Below are positions 16,890-24,921 of a stretch of DNA of 46,201 nucleotides, in pieces. The notes beneath the pieces are model-generated. The model saw only the letters and a list, made by a program, of their open reading frames with translations, searched no databases and was not told where the DNA came from. This stretch comes from Lujinxingiaceae bacterium. GTDB taxonomy: Bacteria; Myxococcota_A; Bradymonadia; Bradymonadales; Bradymonadaceae. How positions within the stretch are numbered: the stretch's first letter is position 1; every line of letters begins with the position of its first letter. Position numbers and translations under genes: made by a program. The stretch spans positions 1 through 46,201 of the forward strand of contig JACCWM010000166.1 of assembly GCA_013697635.1 (NCBI GenBank), written 5' to 3'.

Positions 16890-18458
16890 CTACGCGCTCT
16901 CGGCAAGATCCCCCAAAATCTCCTCGATCTGCTCGAGCGCGCTGCGCAAATCCTCAGCGATCTCGGCGGCGATCACGTCCGGCTCCGGCAAGTTCTCGGC
17001 GTCGAGCAGGCTGTCGTCCTTTAGCCAGAACAGGTCGAGGCTGCACTTGTCGCGGTTGACGAGCTCGTCGTGGTCGTAGGCGCGCCAGCGGCCCTCGGGC
17101 TGCGTCTCGCTCCAGGTGGCCTGGCGGGTGTGCAGGGCGCCGGGGTTGTAGAGCGCGACGAATTCGTCGAGGTCGGCGCGCTTCATGGGGTTGGTCTTGA
17201 GGGTGAAGTGCTGGTTCGTGCGCAGGTCATAGACCCACAGCTTGCGGGTCCAGGCCTTTGGGCTGGCGGGTTTGCGGTCGAAGAACACGACGTTGGCCTT
17301 GACGCCCTGGGCGTAGAAAATGCCGGTGGGCAGGCGCAAAAGCGTGTGGACGTCGCACTCAGCGAGCAGCTTGCGCCGAATGGTTTCGCCGGCGCCGCCC
17401 TCAAAGAGTACGTTGTCGGGGACGACGACCGCGGCGCGGCCGTGGATCTTGAGCAACGACTTGACGTGCTGGACGAAGTTGAGCTGCTTGTTGGTGGTCG
17501 TCGCCCAGAAGTCCTCGCGCTCATAAGTGATCGTCTCGCGGGCGGTGTCGCCGTCGCCGGCGACGACGAGGATGCTCGACTTGCGGCCAAAGGGCGGATT
17601 GGTGAGCACGACGTCGAAGCGCTCCGTGCCGAGCTCGCGCAGGCCGTCGTCGGTGCGAACGGGCAGGCGGCGGTTGATCTCGGCGTCGGCCTGCTCCGGG
17701 CTCGAGCCATCGGCGACGAGCTCGGCCCGCAGCTTGGCGAGCTCATGGGGCGTCGGACCGACGTTGTGAAGCAAGAGGTTCATCGCGCAAAGCCGCGTCA
17801 CGCCCTGCACGATCTCGACCCCACGCAAGGCGTCGAGCCGCAGGTGCTCGCGCCCCTCGCGCGCCAGCTCCGGGTGCTCGCCAGTAAGCCACTGGTGGGC
17901 CGCCAGCAAGAAGCCGCCGGTGCCGCAGGCCGGGTCGATGATCGTCTCACCGGGCCGCGGCGTCACGCAGGCCACCATCGCGTCGATCAGCGGCCGCGGC
18001 GTAAAGTACTGCCCGGCCCCCGACTTGGTGTCCTGCGCGTTGCGCTCCAACAAGCCCTCATACGCATCACCCTTGATGTCGGCCCCAACCATGACCCACT
18101 GCTCTTTGTCGATCAGGTCGCTGACCAGCCGCTTGAGCTTGGCCGGGTCCTGAATCTTGTTCTGAGACTTGCGAAATACCAGGCCGAGCAGCCCGTGCTG
18201 CTTACCCAGATGCTCCAACAACTCACGGTAGTGCCGCTCCAGATCCGCCCCATCCCGACTCGTCAAACTCGGCCAGTCAAACCCCTCCGGCACCGGCGAC
18301 GCCGCCCGCCAAGGCGCCTTCGTCTGCTCGTCCGCCATCTTCAAGAACAGCAAGTACGTCAGCTGCTCCAGATAATCGCCATACGACAACCCGTCGTCAC
18401 GCAGCACATTGCAATAAGACCACAGCTTGTTGACGATACGATTGGCTTCGATGCTCAT
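16890..18458 (-). CDS. hsdM: Type I restriction-modification methyltransferase subunit
   Basis: HsdM is the adenine-N6 methyltransferase subunit of a type I restriction enzyme. At 522 residues it has the usual length. It opens with the N-terminal helical domain (NKLWSYCNVLR, GDYLEQLTYLLFLKMADE). The methyltransferase fold has AGQYFTPRPL, SAM-binding motif I DPACGTGG (175-182) and catalytic NPPF (287-290). It is the last gene of a leftward operon that begins with hsdR, an unusual position. It follows the uncharacterised gene at 18481-19302 after a 22 bp gap. Its base composition is GC-rich like hsdR, unlike the two genes just upstream. Confidence 0.97.
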   Translation of the reverse strand: MSIEANRIVNKLWSYCNVLRDDGLSYGDYLEQLTYLLFLKMADEQTKAPWRAASPVPEGFDWPSLTSRDGADLERHYRELLEHLGKQHGLLGLVFRKSQNKIQDPAKLKRLVSDLIDKEQWVMVGADIKGDAYEGLLERNAQDTKSGAGQYFTPRPLIDAMVACVTPRPGETIIDPACGTGGFLLAAHQWLTGEHPELAREGREHLRLDALRGVEIVQGVTRLCAMNLLLHNVGPTPHELAKLRAELVADGSSPEQADAEINRRLPVRTDDGLRELGTERFDVVLTNPPFGRKSSILVVAGDGDTARETITYEREDFWATTTNKQLNFVQHVKSLLKIHGRAAVVVPDNVLFEGGAGETIRRKLLAECDVHTLLRLPTGIFYAQGVKANVVFFDRKPASPKAWTRKLWVYDLRTNQHFTLKTNPMKRADLDEFVALYNPGALHTRQATWSETQPEGRWRAYDHDELVNRDKCSLDLFWLKDDSLLDAENLPEPDVIAAEIAEDLRSALEQIEEILGDLAESA

Positions 18459-18480
18459 GCAATGGCTCTAGAGATAAGGA

Positions 18481-19302
18481 TCAGAACAGAGGTTGCTGCT
18501 GTTCAATTGGGATTGGGAACACACCGATGATTACCCACGGATTTGGAGCAACCGAATGCCACTGCTGAGTGGTGCCAAGGAAGAAATGGAGGTCTGTTTT
18601 GAGGAATTGGTCAACGTATTTGACCCGAACTTTCGCCTTCGCCTCGTCTTCGTCACCATTCGCGCGGGCTAGACAGTTCCAATACAACGCCCCGATCTCC
18701 CAATCGAGGATCTGCATTTCACTGCGTTTCCCGGTGGCGTCTTCGAATCGATACGACCACTTCCACGGGATTTTTCGCACAAGATTAAAGGTCTCGCGCC
18801 AGGCATTGTCGGAGAACAAGTCGTACTGCAGTGACAGGTTTCGCATTGCCTCGACGCGTTCCGGCTTCCACTCTCGTTCGTCCGCTTCGACAACAAGGTC
18901 GAGCACTTTCGTAGGTTTGAACATCGCAAGTGAAGCTGTATTAGCTTTGGCTTCCGCGATGAGATTATGAAGGCTTGTGTAAACCTGTGTTTCTTTAAGT
19001 AGAAGTTGACGACGTTCCCGCCAAGCGTCTCTGGTGTCCATGTGCCCGACAGGTTCGAAGCTGGCGTTAGCCGTTGGACGGTAAGTCTCAGGGCGAATAT
19101 CGGAAGTGTTACGGGCGAGCTCAAGTTCGAGCCAATCGAACTTTTTGTATTGTTCTACTTCGCCCAACCGCCGGAATGGGACCGGGTAGATTCGCACCCA
19201 ACTCCCATCGGGACGAACACCTGCCGTACACACGGTCTCTCCATATTTCGTCGAGAGTGTCGGATATGTCTTTACGGTAACAAGGATACGCTCACGAGCC
19301 AT
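18481..19302 (-). CDS. Uncharacterised protein inserted in the type I RM operon
   Basis: A 273-residue soluble protein. I set the start at the ATG at 19302, where GAGGTAAAC gives a good ribosome site; an upstream in-frame start would extend into the previous gene. The N-terminus reads ERILVTVKTYPTLSTKYGET, then CTAGV, WVRIYPVPFR and DIRPETYRP. This looks like a small beta-barrel, conserved-looking region, and I believe related hypothetical proteins occur beside DUF488 genes, but I cannot name the family. The C-terminus has W- and D-rich segments (DWEIGALYWNC, FFLGTTQQWH). No nuclease, ATPase or membrane motif was found. GC near 50 percent in places sets it apart from hsdM and hsdR. It starts 7 bp after the DUF488 gene stop. 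Confidence 0.75.
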   Translation of the reverse strand: MARERILVTVKTYPTLSTKYGETVCTAGVRPDGSWVRIYPVPFRRLGEVEQYKKFDWLELELARNTSDIRPETYRPTANASFEPVGHMDTRDAWRERRQLLLKETQVYTSLHNLIAEAKANTASLAMFKPTKVLDLVVEADEREWKPERVEAMRNLSLQYDLFSDNAWRETFNLVRKIPWKWSYRFEDATGKRSEMQILDWEIGALYWNCLARANGDEDEAKAKVRVKYVDQFLKTDLHFFLGTTQQWHSVAPNPWVIIGVFPIPIEQQQPLF

Positions 19303-19309
19303 GTTTACC

Positions 19310-20203
19310 TCATAAATGATCGGGTGCAAATTCAGTCCCGAAGTCGCGTTCCAGAGCTTCCGCGACACAATGCCGATGGCACTGATGAGGTAGTCGCTCG
19401 AAGCAGGTCAATGCCACGCGATGCCCTTCTTTGACCCATTGAGCAATGATAACCAACGCATCCGACTGTGCAGGGAGACTCTCACGCTCATAAGTTTCGA
19501 AAAGCGCGTCGAAGTCAGCCTGACTGTTTAGCCCTTTACGCTCTGACGACGCGATACCGAGTTCAGGCATGTGCACATATCGGATACCTACATTCTCGCA
19601 GCCTTTTGAAAGTGTGGACCGCGCGAACCCGTATCGTCGGCTTACCGGGTTACGGCGGACATCGCACAGAAGCGTTACTCCGGATTCCATCAGGAGAACC
19701 AGATAGCGTTCCAACGATCTACCCTCATAACCTAAAGTGACGATGCCGGGTGTTCCAGGCAAGGGCTGTGCTGCTTTGATTCGCGCAAGCGATTGAGGGT
19801 CGTCGGCGAATAACTTGGCAGCAATTTCGCTTCGTGTTGCGAAGAACGGATAGCGACGGTAAGTGAGTGCAACGAGAGCATCGCCGCGCTCCACGGGTGC
19901 TTTCGCCACGAAAACAGCAGCCCGTTCACGAACGCTGCTTGCCTTTGCAATGGCGTCTCGTCCTGCGAAAGTCAGCGCCCACGTATTCGGATCGTCTCCC
20001 AAGAAGCCCCGCTCCACCAATTTTCGCTTGTCGGCGTAACTGGTGAAAGAAAACGCGCCAAACCGGTAGGGCACGAAGTCAAACGCAGGTTCAGAGACCT
20101 TACGGGTCCAAAGGAACATAAGCTTTTGGATGTCGGTATTCGATGCACAACCACCGAGAGCCTCGACAAGTGCGAGGAGGAGCTTTTGGCGTTCAAAGAG
20201 CAT
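19310..20203 (-). CDS. DUF488 family protein with N-terminal Panacea-like domain
   Basis: A 297-residue protein in two parts. Residues about 150-285 are a DUF488 domain: LGYEGRSLERYL, CDVRRNPVSRRYGFARSTL, and the cysteine-histidine end LTCFERLPHQCHRHCVAEAL. DUF488 proteins have no well-established activity; they occur widely, often near DNA-modifying genes. Residues 1-100 contain IQKLMFLWTRK and FVPYRFGAFSF, which resemble the QKL...YGP pattern of SocA/Panacea (DUF4065-like) helical domains. That is an inference. The ATG lies inside the last codons of hsdS (11 bp overlap) with AGGA five bases upstream, so it is translated with the restriction operon. GC is lower than in hsdR. Confidence 0.85.
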   Translation of the reverse strand: MLFERQKLLLALVEALGGCASNTDIQKLMFLWTRKVSEPAFDFVPYRFGAFSFTSYADKRKLVERGFLGDDPNTWALTFAGRDAIAKASSVRERAAVFVAKAPVERGDALVALTYRRYPFFATRSEIAAKLFADDPQSLARIKAAQPLPGTPGIVTLGYEGRSLERYLVLLMESGVTLLCDVRRNPVSRRYGFARSTLSKGCENVGIRYVHMPELGIASSERKGLNSQADFDALFETYERESLPAQSDALVIIAQWVKEGHRVALTCFERLPHQCHRHCVAEALERDFGTEFAPDHL

Positions 20204-21689
20204 TGTTTTCCTGAATATAAGATAAATCTAAAGTTCCTTGCGGTAGCGAAGACGCCTCTTCAATGGAGACAGCTCCGACCGGCACTAAACGGCCCTCGAA
20301 GGCGCGCTTGAGGATCGACTGGCGAAGCCGCGCGCAGCGCGCAAGGTTTGTCTTGAGCGTGGTGTCGAGGACGTCGAGTACGGAGAAATGGCGTTCGACC
20401 TCGGCGACGATATGATGTTGTTCGGCGAGGGGTGGGATGGGGTAAGCGATACGCCGGAACCGTTCGAGTGACACTTTCTTCTGCGCTACCCCCTGCGTTA
20501 CATCAACGAATTGACGCTTGATTAACGACGATCCAGTGGCATAGACGTAGTAGACGGCTGGCAATACGCGAGCCGTTGTCCACTTGATAACGTCTGCTGT
20601 GATGATTCCATCAAGTGCAGTGCGTGGATAAAGAGAGGCGTCACCGGGGGGCTCGCCCATCTTGGTAATGACGATGTCTCCCCCCTTAACGCGATGTGCA
20701 ATAAGTTCGTCCGCTTTTTGGTGCCCGATAAACTTATCATCCATTCCTGTGTACTGTTCAGCGCGCACATTGCGAACGAAAATAAGGGGGACGCCAGCGT
20801 CTCGATAGTCAGGAACCTTCAGATTGCTGCCAAACGGTCCAATCGCGAGGTCATAATGTTCTCCTGATCCGAGTTGGCCCGGTGTAGCCCAGCACCACCC
20901 CTCGGGAAGTTCGGGCAATCCTTCGGTTTCGGGCGCAACGGGCTCCACGTATTTCTTCTGCCGCTTCGCCCCGTCCTGTGCCGCCTCGTGCGCCGCCTTG
21001 CGCTCGACGAGGATGCGGGCGAGCAACTCGGACGCCGGCTCGTAGTCGCGGCCTTCGGCGCGGGCGAGTTCGGCCTCGGTGGGCACCAGCCGGCCCTCGA
21101 CGGCGGCCTTGAGCACGCTCGCGCGGGCGCGCTTTACGTTGGCCTTGGCACGGGTGAGCGAGGCGACGGCGGCGTCGAGGCAGGAGAAGTGGGTTTCGAT
21201 GGCGGCGACGATTCGGTGTTGTTCGCTAAGCGGCGGTAGTTCAACGGTAATTTTTTCAAAAGTTCGCTGGGACACTGTGTGCTGCCCAGCCGTGGAAACC
21301 ATGCCGCGCTCAACCTGGGACCGCACCTGTCGATGCTTAAACTGGTACGCGATGAACTTCGAGTCGGCCTGAGCGACAAGCTGAAACCGAATGAAGTGGT
21401 CACAGAAAGCAAAGCCCTTTGGCCCCGCATACGGGACCATTCTCCCAGCGATTAATGGACTCCCATTTACGCGAACAACAAGAAGGTCATCGTGATCGAG
21501 GTAATATTTCGCACGGTCCTTGATCGACATATTGATCTCACGAAGATCAGTGGTCGAAACGGTCCACGCAGCTGAATCTATATCAGCCAAGCGCAGCACG
21601 ACGTTTGGAGTGCCTTCGCCTCGTCGAGCTCCAAAGCCGTTCTGCGAAAGTCGGATCAAATCGCTAAATTTCACAATCGGCCAACTCAC
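20193..21689 (-). CDS. hsdS: Type I restriction enzyme specificity subunit
   Basis: HsdS chooses the bipartite DNA target for both cutting and methylation. The 498-residue chain has two target-recognition domains (about 1-155 and 265-418). Each is followed by a conserved helical spacer that begins PPLSEQHRIV and PPLAEQHHIV and continues to VLKAAVEGRLVP and ILKRAFEGRLVP. Both half-sites are present, so it looks intact. The start is a GTG that overlaps the hsdR stop (GTGA). The central spacer is as GC-rich as hsdR, while both recognition domains are much poorer in GC, as expected if recognition domains were swapped in from elsewhere. Confidence 0.96.
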   Translation of the reverse strand: MSWPIVKFSDLIRLSQNGFGARRGEGTPNVVLRLADIDSAAWTVSTTDLREINMSIKDRAKYYLDHDDLLVVRVNGSPLIAGRMVPYAGPKGFAFCDHFIRFQLVAQADSKFIAYQFKHRQVRSQVERGMVSTAGQHTVSQRTFEKITVELPPLSEQHRIVAAIETHFSCLDAAVASLTRAKANVKRARASVLKAAVEGRLVPTEAELARAEGRDYEPASELLARILVERKAAHEAAQDGAKRQKKYVEPVAPETEGLPELPEGWCWATPGQLGSGEHYDLAIGPFGSNLKVPDYRDAGVPLIFVRNVRAEQYTGMDDKFIGHQKADELIAHRVKGGDIVITKMGEPPGDASLYPRTALDGIITADVIKWTTARVLPAVYYVYATGSSLIKRQFVDVTQGVAQKKVSLERFRRIAYPIPPLAEQHHIVAEVERHFSVLDVLDTTLKTNLARCARLRQSILKRAFEGRLVPVGAVSIEEASSLPQGTLDLSYIQENNAL

Positions 21690-24550
21690 GCCACCAACTC
21701 CCGGTTCAATTCATCCACAATCACCTCCAACTCCTCACCAAACAAACTCCACACCTTGCCCAGCCCGCCCTTCTCGACGAACGGCATATCATCAAAATCT
21801 TCCAAGCGTACCTCCAGGTCGACCACGATGCGGTCGCGGATCATCTCAAGCCAGCCTTGTTGTTCGGCGGTGAACTGGCGGCCGGTGTTGGCCTGTTGGG
21901 CGAGCCAGTGGTCGAAGCGGGCGGCGGCCTGGTCGGCGTAGCTGATGAGCTCGGGCTCAATGCCCATGGCGTGGCGCGTGAGGCTGATCAGGTCGGTGAG
22001 CATGCGGCCGCGTGAGGCGCCGCGCACGCGGCCCTGCTCGACGCGCTCGTAGGCGGCCCAGAGCGACTCGCCGGTCCACTGGCGCGGGGGGCGATTGATC
22101 GCGGCGACGAGCTCCATCAACTGCTTGCGGGTCAGGCGCTGGGCGTAGGGGCGAGCGTAGAGCACCATCAGGGCGTCGATCTCGTCCTTGTAGGCGTCAC
22201 AAAACTGCTCGAAGGCGCCGATCAGGGCCTTGTCTGCGTCGTAGTCGTTGGCGAGGTCGGCGCGGGCGCCGCTGCGGGTGATCTCGTCGATGGTCACGAC
22301 GTCGAGCGTGACGTCCTGGGCTTTGCGGACCTCGAGCAGCGCGGCGCAAAGCTTTGGGGCGTAGGCGATGGGGGCGGCGGCCTCCTCGCGCAGCGCGGCC
22401 TGGGCGGCCTGGAGCTGGGCGTCGTTGGGCTCGGCTGCGGCGGGCAAGCCGGCCATCTGGCGAGCGCGCTCGTCTTCGACGTTGGGGTCGAGGCGGTCGA
22501 GGATGCCGGCGATGACGTCGATGAGCGCCACGCCGCCGCTCGCTGACTCGAGCAGCTCGCGCTGGTCGGGGGTGAGCTGGCGCTCCATGCGGTCGAGGCG
22601 TGCGGCCAGGGTGGAGAGCACGTCCTCGTCGCGGTTGCCGGCGCGCACGAGCTCGAGCAGCTTGGGGAAGCTGATGCCGCGCTCGCGGTCGAGCGGCGGA
22701 TCGGCCTTTTGCTCCTCCATCACGCCCACGCAGTCGACGACGACGAAGTGGGTCTTCTGCTTGGCGTCGGGCGTGACGGCCTGGAAATCGGCGTCGGGGA
22801 TCACGCGCACGCCGCGGCCCTTCATCTGCTCGAAGAGCCCGCGCGATTTGACCGCGCGCAAGAACACCACGCACTCGAGCGGCTTGATGTCGGTGCCGGT
22901 GGCGATCATGTCGACCGTGATCGCCACGCGCGGATTGTAGCTGTTGCGAAACGCCTGGATGAGCTCCTCGGGCTTGTGCGAGGCGCTCTTGCGCTTGGTC
23001 GAGTCGTCGAGGCGCTCGGGCTTGTAGGTCACCTTGACCGCGGCCTCGTTGGACAGCGACCACTCCTCGCGCAGGATGCGCAGGATGTCCTCGGCGTGGT
23101 CGTCGGATTTGGCGAAGATCAGCGTCTTGGGGATCTCGCTGCGGCCGGGAAAGATGTCGGTGAACATGCGTGCGCGCAGCTCGCGCAGCACCGTGCGAAT
23201 CTGGTCGGGCACGACGACGCTGCGGTCCACCTGGGATGCCGTGTAGACGATGTCCTCTTCGAGGGTCTCCCAGCGCACCTGACGCGTCTGGCGGTCGCGC
23301 TTGCCCACGACCGTGTCGGGCTCGGCCACGACCTGGGCGCCGCCTTCGGTGACGCGCGTGCGCAGCTCGTAGACCTGAAAGGGCACGTTCACGCGGTCGC
23401 GAACGGCGTGGATGTGCGTGTACTCGCTGACCACGTTCTTGTTGAAGAAGGCATAAGTTCGCGCGTCGGGCGTGGCGGTGAGCCCGACGAGCGTGGCGTC
23501 GAAGTACTCCAACACCTGGCGCCACAGCGAGTAGATCGAGCGGTGACACTCGTCGATCACCACGACGTCGAAGAACTCGGGCGGCAGCAGCGGGCTGTAG
23601 ACCACCGGCGGCGCCTCGCGCACCAGCGCCGAGCCGGCCCCGACAAAGGCCGAGCCCTCCTCGAGCTCGTCGTCAAAGCTCTCCTCGCCCTTGAGGATCG
23701 AATAGAGCCGCTGAATGGTGGTGATCACGACCTTGTTGACCGGCTCGACCTTGTTGTGGCTCAGGTTGACCACGTTGTAGAGCTCGGTGAACTTGCGCCC
23801 GTCATCGGGCGTCGTATAGACCTGGAACTCCTTGAGCGCCTGGCGACCGAGGTTTCCCCGGTCCACCAAAAAGAGCACGCGGCGCGCGCCGCCCTCGCTC
23901 ACCAGCCGATAGATCGACGAGATCGCCGCGAAGGTCTTGCCCGAGCCCGTGGCCATCTGCACCAGCGCCCGCGGCTTGCCGCCCCGAAAGCTCGCCTCGA
24001 GGTTCTCGACGGCGCGAATCTGCGCTGGCCACATACCGGCAGGGTTCAAGGGCGGCGCGAGCCGCATGCGGCCTTTGAGCGTCGGCGCTTTGGCCGCGCC
24101 CGGCTTGTCTTGCTGGCGCGCGAGCTCGGCATCGAGCCACTCGCGCAGCGTCTCGGGCCGATGAAAAGAGAACATCGCCCGCGCCGTGGCGTCGGCGTCG
24201 AGCCCATTGGTAAACCACGTCTCGATGCCCGTGCTCTCGTACAAAAACGGCAGCGGCCGCACCGGCACCTGCAACGGAGTCGGGGCCTTCTCCGCGTACT
24301 CGCGCGTCTGCGCCTCGACGCTCGACAACGTGACCCCGGCCTTCTTGGCCTCGACGACTCCGACGAGCAGGTTGCCCAGAAACAACAGGTAGTCGGCCGG
24401 CCCCGCGCTGGTCTGGAACTCACGGATCGCCACGCCCGCGGCGGCGCCAAGGTTCATCGCCGCCCGGTCCTGTACGTCCCAGCCGGCCGCCACGAGCTGG
24501 CGGTCGATCTCCAATCGTGCGCGCTGCTCTGGCTTGTCCGCGATGATCAT
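21686..24550 (-). CDS. hsdR: Type I restriction enzyme motor/endonuclease subunit
   Basis: HsdR cuts DNA after ATP-driven translocation in the HsdR2M2S1 complex. It is 954 residues. The N-terminal nuclease has D53 and E67-x-K69 (PADYLLFL then GVVEAKK), the PD-(D/E)XK core. The superfamily 2 motor has Walker A ATGSGKT (200-206), DECHRS as motif II, and GLTATPDART as motif III. A later MIATGTD with FEQMKGRGVR supplies motifs V and VI. A C-terminal helical domain should contact HsdM. A perfect AAGGAGG five bases before the ATG makes this the likely operon head. GC is host-like and high. Confidence 0.97.
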   Translation of the reverse strand: MIIADKPEQRARLEIDRQLVAAGWDVQDRAAMNLGAAAGVAIREFQTSAGPADYLLFLGNLLVGVVEAKKAGVTLSSVEAQTREYAEKAPTPLQVPVRPLPFLYESTGIETWFTNGLDADATARAMFSFHRPETLREWLDAELARQQDKPGAAKAPTLKGRMRLAPPLNPAGMWPAQIRAVENLEASFRGGKPRALVQMATGSGKTFAAISSIYRLVSEGGARRVLFLVDRGNLGRQALKEFQVYTTPDDGRKFTELYNVVNLSHNKVEPVNKVVITTIQRLYSILKGEESFDDELEEGSAFVGAGSALVREAPPVVYSPLLPPEFFDVVVIDECHRSIYSLWRQVLEYFDATLVGLTATPDARTYAFFNKNVVSEYTHIHAVRDRVNVPFQVYELRTRVTEGGAQVVAEPDTVVGKRDRQTRQVRWETLEEDIVYTASQVDRSVVVPDQIRTVLRELRARMFTDIFPGRSEIPKTLIFAKSDDHAEDILRILREEWSLSNEAAVKVTYKPERLDDSTKRKSASHKPEELIQAFRNSYNPRVAITVDMIATGTDIKPLECVVFLRAVKSRGLFEQMKGRGVRVIPDADFQAVTPDAKQKTHFVVVDCVGVMEEQKADPPLDRERGISFPKLLELVRAGNRDEDVLSTLAARLDRMERQLTPDQRELLESASGGVALIDVIAGILDRLDPNVEDERARQMAGLPAAAEPNDAQLQAAQAALREEAAAPIAYAPKLCAALLEVRKAQDVTLDVVTIDEITRSGARADLANDYDADKALIGAFEQFCDAYKDEIDALMVLYARPYAQRLTRKQLMELVAAINRPPRQWTGESLWAAYERVEQGRVRGASRGRMLTDLISLTRHAMGIEPELISYADQAAARFDHWLAQQANTGRQFTAEQQGWLEMIRDRIVVDLEVRLEDFDDMPFVEKGGLGKVWSLFGEELEVIVDELNRELVA

Positions 24551-24648
24551 GGCGCCTCCTTCGTCCAGCAGAGCATGTCAAATGGGGCCTAAATTGAGTG
24601 GAATCGACGACGCGTAGGCCGCAAACGCCGCAACCCGAACCCTCGTTT

Positions 24649-24666
24649 AATAAGCATTAACTTATC
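24649..24666 (-). promoter_or_regulatory. AT-rich palindrome upstream of hsdR
   Basis: ATAAG and CTTAT arms of 5 bp flank CATTAA, in the only AT-rich patch of an otherwise GC-rich gap, about 100 bp upstream of the hsdR start. It could be an operator or part of a promoter. The arms are short, so this is weak. Confidence 0.3.
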
Positions 24667-24717
24667 ATTGCCCACGGACGGCGCTCAAGCGCCAAGTGCG
24701 GGGACGCCGGCACAATT

Positions 24718-24804
24718 GGTGCCGAATCGACGGGGTGCCGTGGCGCAAACGGTGCCCGAATCGACGGGGTGCCGTGGCGCAATCGGTGCCCGAATCGACG
24801 GGGC
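24718..24804. repeat. 33-34 bp intergenic tandem repeat
   Basis: Two near-identical units (24718-24750 and 24751-24784) and a third partial unit (from 24785) share GAATCGACGGGGTGCC and GTGGCGCAA. They differ by one inserted C and single changes. The third unit runs into a palindrome. No coding signal supports a gene here. Confidence 0.85.
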
Positions 24805-24814
24805 ACCCCGTCGA
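24795..24814. repeat. Perfect palindrome with 9 bp arms
   Basis: TCGACGGGG and CCCCGTCGA flank a CA centre. It overlaps the third repeat unit and lies about 110 bp downstream of the gspN stop. It could end or stabilise the gsp transcript, but no T-run follows on either strand. Confidence 0.8.
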
Positions 24815-24921
24815 TACCCCGCGTGGCTTTGCCCGGGGTTTCATGGCGCACCCCGTCCAATTCACGCTCGGCTCAAGCAGGCCGGCGAGCGTCAACAAAA
24901 GCATGTCGAGAGCGAGCGAGG

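Larger units (their letters stand above)
24551..24921. other. Intergenic region between hsdR and gspN
   Basis: This 371 bp stretch lies upstream of hsdR and downstream of gspN, both leftward. It holds the hsdR ribosome site, an AT-rich patch with a short palindrome (24649-24666), GC-rich tandem repeats (24718-24804) and a palindrome (24795-24814). A 6 bp-arm ACCCCG/CGGGGT inverted repeat (24816-24839) follows, and then a diverged inverted copy of the repeat (about 24845-24862). No gene is supported. The end of the gsp operon should be here, but I see no hairpin followed by a T-run on the minus strand. Confidence 0.7.

Noticed and set aside
22709-24592. 627-codon plus-strand open frame
   Set aside because: It is antisense to hsdR, whose motifs are complete. 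No ribosome site or domain supports it.
24718-24814. CRISPR array
   Set aside because: The units are contiguous with no unique spacers and there are only two to three copies. No cas genes are present.
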